Shown here one piece after another: positions 58,726 through 64,000 of a DNA stretch of 64,000 nucleotides. A program made the translations under genes and the position numbers. How positions within the stretch are numbered: position 1 is the first letter of the stretch; each line of letters opens with the position of its first letter. The notes beneath the pieces were generated by a model. That model was not told where the DNA came from and did not search any database. It saw only the letters and a program-made list of their open reading frames with translations. Source of the DNA: Lathyrus oleraceus (taxonomy: Eukaryota > Streptophyta > Magnoliopsida > Fabales > Fabaceae); assembly GCF_024323335.1 (NCBI RefSeq), contig NC_066579.1, positions 129,135,854 to 129,199,853 on the forward strand. Reading direction: 5' to 3'.

Positions 58726-58917
58726 TCAAAACACTTAAGCAAAATAAAAGTAAAAAAAATACTTTAAACAAAATAAAAGTACAAGGATACTTTAAAAAAA
58801 TACAAAAGTACTTTAAACAAAAATAAATAAATAATACAAAAGTACTTAAACAAAATAAAAATATCAAGGTACTTAAACAAAATATCAATTACAAAAGTAC
58901 TTAAACAATTTTGAAAG
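58726..58917. repeat. Low-complexity AC-AAA-GTACTTAAAC repeats
   Basis: Irregular tandem repeats of ACAAAAGTACTTAAACAAAATA-like units, AT-rich, lying between the truncated copia element and the antisense Sirevirus-like remains. Confidence 0.75.
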
Positions 58918-59198
58918 CTTAGGGTTTTGTGGCGGAGAAAGAGGCGGAGGAACATTTGGCTAGTCATCAGGAATATTTAAGGGATCCACCAAGGATCAAT
59001 ATCATCTTCGAGGCAACTTTTCAAGTAGTAAGCCAAGACTTCCGGAGGATCGATCTTTATGAAGATAGGGTAATATGGTGGGATACTACTACCGCTGGTT
59101 TCTTTCTTGGAGGGAGTAGTGTTCTTATCAGTAGCTGGCTTATGAGAAGGTTAAGGGTGGGGTTGAGCTTGTTATTGTTGTTGTTTTTTATCAGCCAT
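58918..59198 (-). pseudogene. Degenerate minus-strand ORF downstream of Sirevirus-like pol
   Basis: The minus strand from ATG 59198 reads MADKKQQQ, stop, QAQPHP, stop, then KKETSGSSIPPYYP, KIDPPEVLAYYLKSCLEDDI and DPWWIP before another stop. It lies about 470 bp after the RNase H stop on the same strand, where Sirevirus elements may carry an extra (envelope-like) ORF. That identity is only an inference from position. Confidence 0.4.
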
Positions 59199-59664
59199 TT
59201 GAAAAATGTTGAAGAAGAAGAAAAAAAATTGCAGAGAGGGTGATTTAGGGTTTGAAAGGGAGAAAGGTGTGGGAGTAAGTGTGAGTGTAGTGTGAAAATG
59301 TGAGTGAAGTGAGTTTATATAGAAAGTAATTGCAATGATGACAAGTTAAAAATACGCAGACATGTGGAGGAGCGTAACAAATTTTAACCTAATTCCAAGA
59401 AATGTGAAACCCAATGTGTCACGCTATCACCACGCATGCTCAGAAAATGGGACAACTGTCACCAATTAGAACCACATGATATCAAATGACAAGACAAGAA
59501 TTTAATGCAATAACTGTTTAGAATGAAGAAGACAAATCGATAAGATTGTTTCTGAACAAAACCTTTATGATTCATGAAACTTCCTCACTTCAGAAAGCTC
59601 ATGTCTCAGAATCAACAAATAACTTCTCATAACCTAATCTAGAGTTCTGAAATTCATCTTTTCA
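59199..59664. other. Non-coding interval
   Basis: The minus strand looks like a leader for the degenerate ORF: TATATAAAC near 59317-59325, then a pyrimidine-rich tract. Nothing else recognised. Confidence 0.4.
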
Positions 59665-60115
59665 TTATGGACAAAAATTCATAAATAAGTTTTTTAGAAT
59701 GAAAATGAATATATCTTCAGCAAGAGGTTTCGTAAACATATCAGCCCATTGATGGTATGTATCAACAAATTTTAAGTGAAAAATACCCTTCTAAACATAG
59801 TCACATGAAAAGTGATGTTTAATTTCAATATGCTTATCCCTAATATGCAAGATAGGATTCTTAGACAAATAAATAGTAGAAGTATTATCAAGGAGAATAG
59901 AAATGTTACTCTCATCTAGAGTATCTGAGTGTTGCATCCAGAAGTTGTGATATACTCAGCTTCGAATGTTGAAAGCGCAAATGTTGATTGTCTCTTGTTG
60001 GACCACGAGATTAGATTGTCTCCCAGAAATTGACAACTTTCAGAAGTACTTTTCCTTTATATTCTATCTCCAGCAAAATCAACACCACAGTAGCGAGCAC
60101 ATGACTCTGATCACC
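59665..60115 (-). pseudogene. Ty1/copia Sirevirus-like RNase H fragment
   Basis: Minus strand: CGVDFAGDRI, stop, RKSTSESCQFLGDNLISWSN, KRQSTFALSTFEAEY, then LLDNTSTIYLSKNPILH, DKHIEIKHHFSCDYV, stop, KGIFHLKFVDTYHQWADMF and TKPLAEDIF. It ends at the TAA at 59665-59667. This is the C-terminal RNase H of a copia element. The RT part is cut off by the LTR starting at 60138. Confidence 0.88.
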
Positions 60116-60137
60116 AAACTTTTGAAAAATGGAAAGT

Positions 60138-61138
60138 TGTTGATGATGTGTTACTTAGCTGAAGATTCTAAAGATCTCAAGCCATACGTTATATTTATCA
60201 AGGTTCTGACTGTAGATTCTAAAGACTTTGAAGATTCTGAAGATACTAAAGTTCTCAAGTCAGACTACTGACGTTGTCAAGGTTCTGACCAAAGATTCTG
60301 AAGTTTCGGAATCCAGCTTTATGTTTCTTTATTTCATGCTTCATCAACTTTCATCAGAAGTCAATGAACTTGAAGATGAGATCAAATAGACATGTGATCA
60401 AATAGTCTATAGTACAAATAAAATATCCTTTTCACTACCTGATATCATGGGCAAGGACAGTACTATACATCACATATGTCACCGAATTTGTAGGCGAAGA
60501 ACAGTACACAGTATCAGTCCTTTCACCATCCAACAGTGGACAACTGCTCTATGAGCTTTCCTCATTTTTCCGTCCAACGGTCTTCTTCTTCTGCTATATA
60601 AGTGAGACTTGGAGACTTGAAGAAATCGGTCGGTGCTACAACAATTTTGACAAGTTTGTTTCTTTGTGAAAAGTTATCAATTTTGTACATAGGTTTTCCT
60701 TAAGTAATTGTTTATCATTTGAGTAAAATATGTTTGTGTAGAAGCAACTTGTAACATACAAAATATTATTCAAACTGTTTGTTTGATTCCTTAAGGAGAC
60801 TATGGTATAGTCAGATCCTTGAGAAGACAAAGAAGGTTATTCTTTGTGAGTCCTTAAGAAGACTAGGATATAGTTGGATCCTTGAGAAGACAAAGAAGGT
60901 TATTCTTTGTGATTATTGTAATATGTTGTTTATAAGGGATTAAGTCCTTGGGTATGAGGAAAAATCACCTTGGCTGATGGACTGGAGTAGCTTTGAGTTT
61001 CGAGTGAACCAGGATAAAAACACTTGTGTTTTTATCCCTTTGCTAGTATCTTTTAAGAGGTGTTCTTAAGTTGGTAAAAAGCTTTTGTTTTGTAAAACCC
61101 AATTCAAACACCTCTTTCTTGTGTTTTTCACACCTTCA
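60138..61138 (+). repeat. 5' LTR of a Sirevirus-like Ty1/copia element
   Basis: Starts TGTTGATGATGTG and ends CACACCTTCA (1001 bp). Repeated GATTCTAAAGA/GAAGATTCTGAAG motifs lie near the start and a TATA box TATATAAG at 60595-60602. A ~65-70-bp tandem duplication lies in the downstream half (TCCTTGAGAAGACAAAGAAG at about 60818 and 60880). A Met-tRNA-type primer site follows. Confidence 0.8.
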
Positions 61139-61158
61139 ATTGGCATCAGAGCTCCGGT
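61139..61158 (+). other. Primer-binding site (initiator Met-tRNA type)
   Basis: TTGGCATCAGAGCTCCGG follows the LTR after one base, close to the canonical copia TGGTATCAGAGC site. Confidence 0.8.
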
Positions 61159-61228
61159 TCTGATTGTGATAACAATTTTATCAGCATTTCACCGTGTTCA
61201 GTATCGATACAAGTTTGTTTGAGAAACA

Positions 61229-62838
61229 ATGGTTGTTGCTAACGCTACTATAATTTTTAACAACAATGAAAGAGATCACTATAGTGAAAAACCACCGATC
61301 CTTGATGGTGAGAAATTAGATTATTGGAAAGATAGAATATAAAGTTTCTTACTTGGTTACAATGTTGATCTCTGGGATCTTGTAGTTTATGGTTGTGTTC
61401 ACCCAGCTAATGTTGAAGGAAATAATGTAGCAAGAAGTGATATGACTGATCAACAGAAGAAAGATTTCAAAAATTATCATAAGGCCATAAATATATTGCT
61501 AAATTTTATCTCTTATACTGAGTATGAGAAAATAACAAACAGAGATTCTGCCAAATCTATTTTTGACTCTCTGAGGATGACTCATGAGGGGAATGCTCAA
61601 GTAAAGGAGACAAAAGCCTTGGCCTTAATCTAGAAGTACGAGGAATTAAAAATGGAGGATGATAAAATAGTTGAGACTATGTTCTCAAGGTTTCATATGT
61701 TTGTTGTAGGACTGGAATTTTTGGATAAAGGATACTCTACAGCTAACCATATCAAGAAGATTATCATAAGTCTTCCAAAAAATGAAGACCTATGGTAACT
61801 GCTTTGAAGCTTGCAAAGGATATTAACAATATTAGTCTTAAAGAACTTGATAGTTCTTTAAGAAGCCACGAGATTGAGCTCGAGGAAGATGAACCTCAGA
61901 AGCGAGGTAAATCTGTTGCTTTAAAGTCTAAGCCTTAGAAGATAAAATCTTATCAAGCTGAGGAAGAATCAGAAGGTTTTGATGAAGACTCAGAAGATGA
62001 TGATGAGTTGTATCTGATTTCAAAGAGAGTCAACAGACTCTGGAAGGACAGGCACAATGGTCAAGGGAATTTCAGAGGATCCATAAGGTCTGCTTATCAT
62101 TTTGATACTTCTTTTGGATATAAGAAGCAAGGTTCTGGTAAAGAGGTTATCTGCTTTGAGTGCAAGGAGTCAGGCCACGACAAAAATGATTGTCCTAAGC
62201 TGAGAAAGGATAGAAGTCCTAAGAAGAATTTTTCTAAAGGAAAGAAGGGGGTGATGGCTACATGGGACAAATCAGAATCAGAAGAAGAAGATTCAGACGA
62301 GGAACAAGCCAATGTTGCATTGGTGGAAACAACAACTGATCCAGAAGGTTCTAAAGAACCAAAAGACAAGGTGATGTCAGAATCAGAATCAGACTCTGAT
62401 TCTGAAGAGGTATTTTCGAACGTATCTCATTCTGATCTTGAATCATGTCTCTCTGAAATGCTGGAAAAGTACCAGAGTTTTCAGAGTAAGTACAAGGACC
62501 TTAAACAAGGATAAGTTGTTGCTTCTGATAATCGTAGTGAGCTTGAGAAATATATTTCCTCTCTAAATGAAAAAATATTTTCTTTAGAAGTAACAACTCT
62601 GCCTTGAAAAGTAAAATTTCAAAACTAGAGGAGGAAATAGTCTCAAAAGCTTTTGGTACTTATTGCATCATTAGATATGACAGAGCATTCCAGTACTTTC
62701 TGGCTAAAAGTATAGATAGAAGCAAAATGGTTTCTTTGATCTATGGAGTTAGCAGAAATGACAAGAAAGATTTAGGTTATACATAAACTATAAAATCTGA
62801 CGAAAGTCAGAAGGTAAAACTAAAACCTCTTGATCAGT
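61229..62838 (+). pseudogene. Sirevirus-like gag, broken
   Basis: From ATG 61229: PPILDGEKLDYWKDRI, then DLWDLVVYGC, a UBN2-type Gag region with SLRMTHEGNAQVKETKA, SRFHMFVVGL and IISLPKNE. An acidic stretch follows (QAEEESEGFDEDSEDDDE), then an intact CCHC knuckle CFECKESGHDKNDC near residue 310. Next come the Ser/Glu/Asp-rich tract and a coiled coil, then AFQYFLAKSIDRSKMVSLIY and finally ESQKVKLKPLDQ. In-frame stops occur after DRI, ALALI, KSKP and KQG, and frameshifts at about 61796 and 62600. It ends where unrelated sequence begins near 62840; no pol follows. Confidence 0.87.
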
Positions 62839-63729
62839 GAATTTTGATGCACATTCTTCTATAGTTGTACTTAGACATTTCCCTGGTTTATTTTTATTAT
62901 TTTAATATTTTATTAGGTTTTTAGATTTAAGTTCATGTTTTCCTTTAATCTATTTTTCGTTTTCTATTTTCAGTTCTAGCGGTTATTTGATACCTGTTCA
63001 TTGTTCAAATCATAACATGAGCTATAGGATGTTGTTTTGCATGTTCTGATATACGTTGGAAAGCTAAGAGAAATAGATAAAACTTTCATATTGAAGCCAA
63101 AAGCAGATTCGGAGTGCATGAGTCTCACATAATTCGTTGAAGTTTCGTACTTTAGAAAATAATTTATTTTTGGTCATTTTTGGGTCGGTTTTATGTTTTC
63201 CGACCCAGTTTGAATTATAAGTGCAATCCTTATTTTGTTAAAAGAGATCAATCGCGGTATTGTAGCTTTGGACACACTGTTCACGATAAACTTTTTGCTC
63301 TGTACGATTATCATGAGGAACTAATCTTCCAAAGTTGATCTGCTGTAATCGAGTTTCCAACGCTTTGAGGTTTTATACTCTATCAACTAAATTTCATTTC
63401 TCTTTCAATTCTATTCTATGAAAATTCATTTTCTTAATCTGTATTTTATGGAATGGTTTTGATTAAATTCGTATAATTGTATTCATAACCGTTAATCATC
63501 GTTTACGTTGCTTAATCGTTAAATCGCGTTTGTGAATCGTGTATGCCTAATTCACGATTGTATTAATCAGTTTGCTTAATTAGGAATATAGGAATACCAA
63601 TTTGTCTTATATCTATTGCGTTTATCAATTTGTCTCAAGTGGATTGCATTGCTTTCCTAGCTTGGTTATGGAGCCTTCAAGGACTTCCTTTGTGTCCTGG
63701 AGTAATTCTCCTTCTATCGCACCAATGTC
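62839..63729. other. Non-coding sequence, possibly LTR/leader of another retroelement
   Basis: No coding region found. It begins TGATGCACATTC and is T-rich, with CGTTAAATCG-type motifs near 63510. It may be the LTR and leader of the element whose pre-integrase domain follows, but no second LTR, primer site or target duplication was found in the window. Confidence 0.35.
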
Positions 63730-64000
63730 ATGTTTGTTTCATGTTCTGTGACATCTAGTGTAAATAAAACTAGCTCTAGTCTTCTTCGGCATTTTCGACT
63801 AAGTCATGTCAACTATCCAGCTATTAGACGGGCTTTAAATCATTGTAATATTCCATTTTCGACTAGAGCAATTTTGAATAAGTCATGTAAATCTTGTTGT
63901 ATTGGAAAATCTCATCGATTGTATGCTCCTTTGTCTATAACAATGTATCACTCTCGTTTTGAGTTAGTGCACACATATCTTTGGGGTCATGCACCCTTCC
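63730..64000 (+). pseudogene. Ty1/copia GAG-pre-integrase domain, cut by window end
   Basis: Open from 63730 to the window edge (90 codons): LLRHFRLSHVNYPAIRRALN, CNIPFSTRA, CKSCCIGKSHRLYAPLS and ELVHTYLWGHAPF. This matches the H-x3-H...C-x2-C pre-integrase zinc region and the start of the integrase core of copia elements (usually HTDLWGPAP; here the Asp is replaced by Tyr, so a catalytic residue is lost). Whether more follows is unknown. Confidence 0.75.

Noticed and set aside
58929..59243. 104-codon plus-strand frame starting MAEKEAEEH
   Set aside because: It lies opposite a minus-strand reading with better protein-like composition (PPEVLAYYLKSCLEDDI), so I treat it as a shadow frame.
1..64000. 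tRNA, rRNA, CRISPR arrays or bacterial defence systems
   Set aside because: None seen. The repeats are tandem transposon-derived units without spacer-repeat architecture, and the gene structure is eukaryotic.

Overview
This window is plant nuclear DNA, most probably from a legume and perhaps the vetch/pea tribe (inference). It is AT-rich and full of nested LTR-retrotransposon and DNA-transposon remains. It carries an Ogre-type Ty3/gypsy element whose LTRs start TGTCATACCCC and whose primer-binding site is the Arg-tRNA type. The only clearly intact ordinary gene is a six-exon, intron-containing pectinesterase. I see no bacterial genes, tRNA, rRNA or CRISPR.

Region 1 (1-47078) is a head-to-tail tandem array of a composite unit of about 10.45 kb. 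Copy 1 is 1-10490, copy 2 is 10491-31036, copy 3 is 31037-41218, copy 4 is 41219-46230 (truncated) and copy 5 is 46240-47078 (a fragment); the array continues off the left edge. In plus-strand order the unit holds: one chromovirus-type Ty3/gypsy LTR and the end of its integrase (minus strand); one end of a CACTA transposon; an AT-rich spacer; the C-terminal part of a FAR1/MULE transposase; a broken plant-mobile-domain (MAIN-like) gene split by a solo Ty1/copia LTR; repeat-rich spacers; and a small gene derived from a BED zinc finger. Copy 2 also carries a complete, young Ogre-like insertion (16394-26487, target-site duplication CTTAC).

Region 2 (47079-54105) is the right flank. It holds a LINE fragment, a second MULE-transposase fragment, the intact PME31-type pectinesterase gene (48334-49868, minus), a 5'-truncated Ty1/copia element with its 3' LTR (50389-52424), and a diverged paralogue of the array's BED segment whose zinc-finger motif is still whole (53313-53774).

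Region 3 (54106-64000) is AT-rich non-coding DNA followed by nested elements: a CACTA end, a Ty1/copia element with 5' LTR and decayed gag-pol, an antisense Sirevirus-like RNase H fragment, a Sirevirus-like element with LTR and gag, and a copia pre-integrase domain running off the right edge.

The relative history can be read from the sequence. The copia LTR entered the mobile-domain gene, and the BED gene lost its CxxC motif, before the array amplified, because the copies share both events. The Ogre insertion, the 270-bp loss in copy 3 and the three rearrangements of copy 4 came afterwards. The most notable items are the composite macro-repeat itself, the recently mobile but heavily deleted Ogre derivative with a satellite-like 3' region, and the in-frame loss of the zinc finger.
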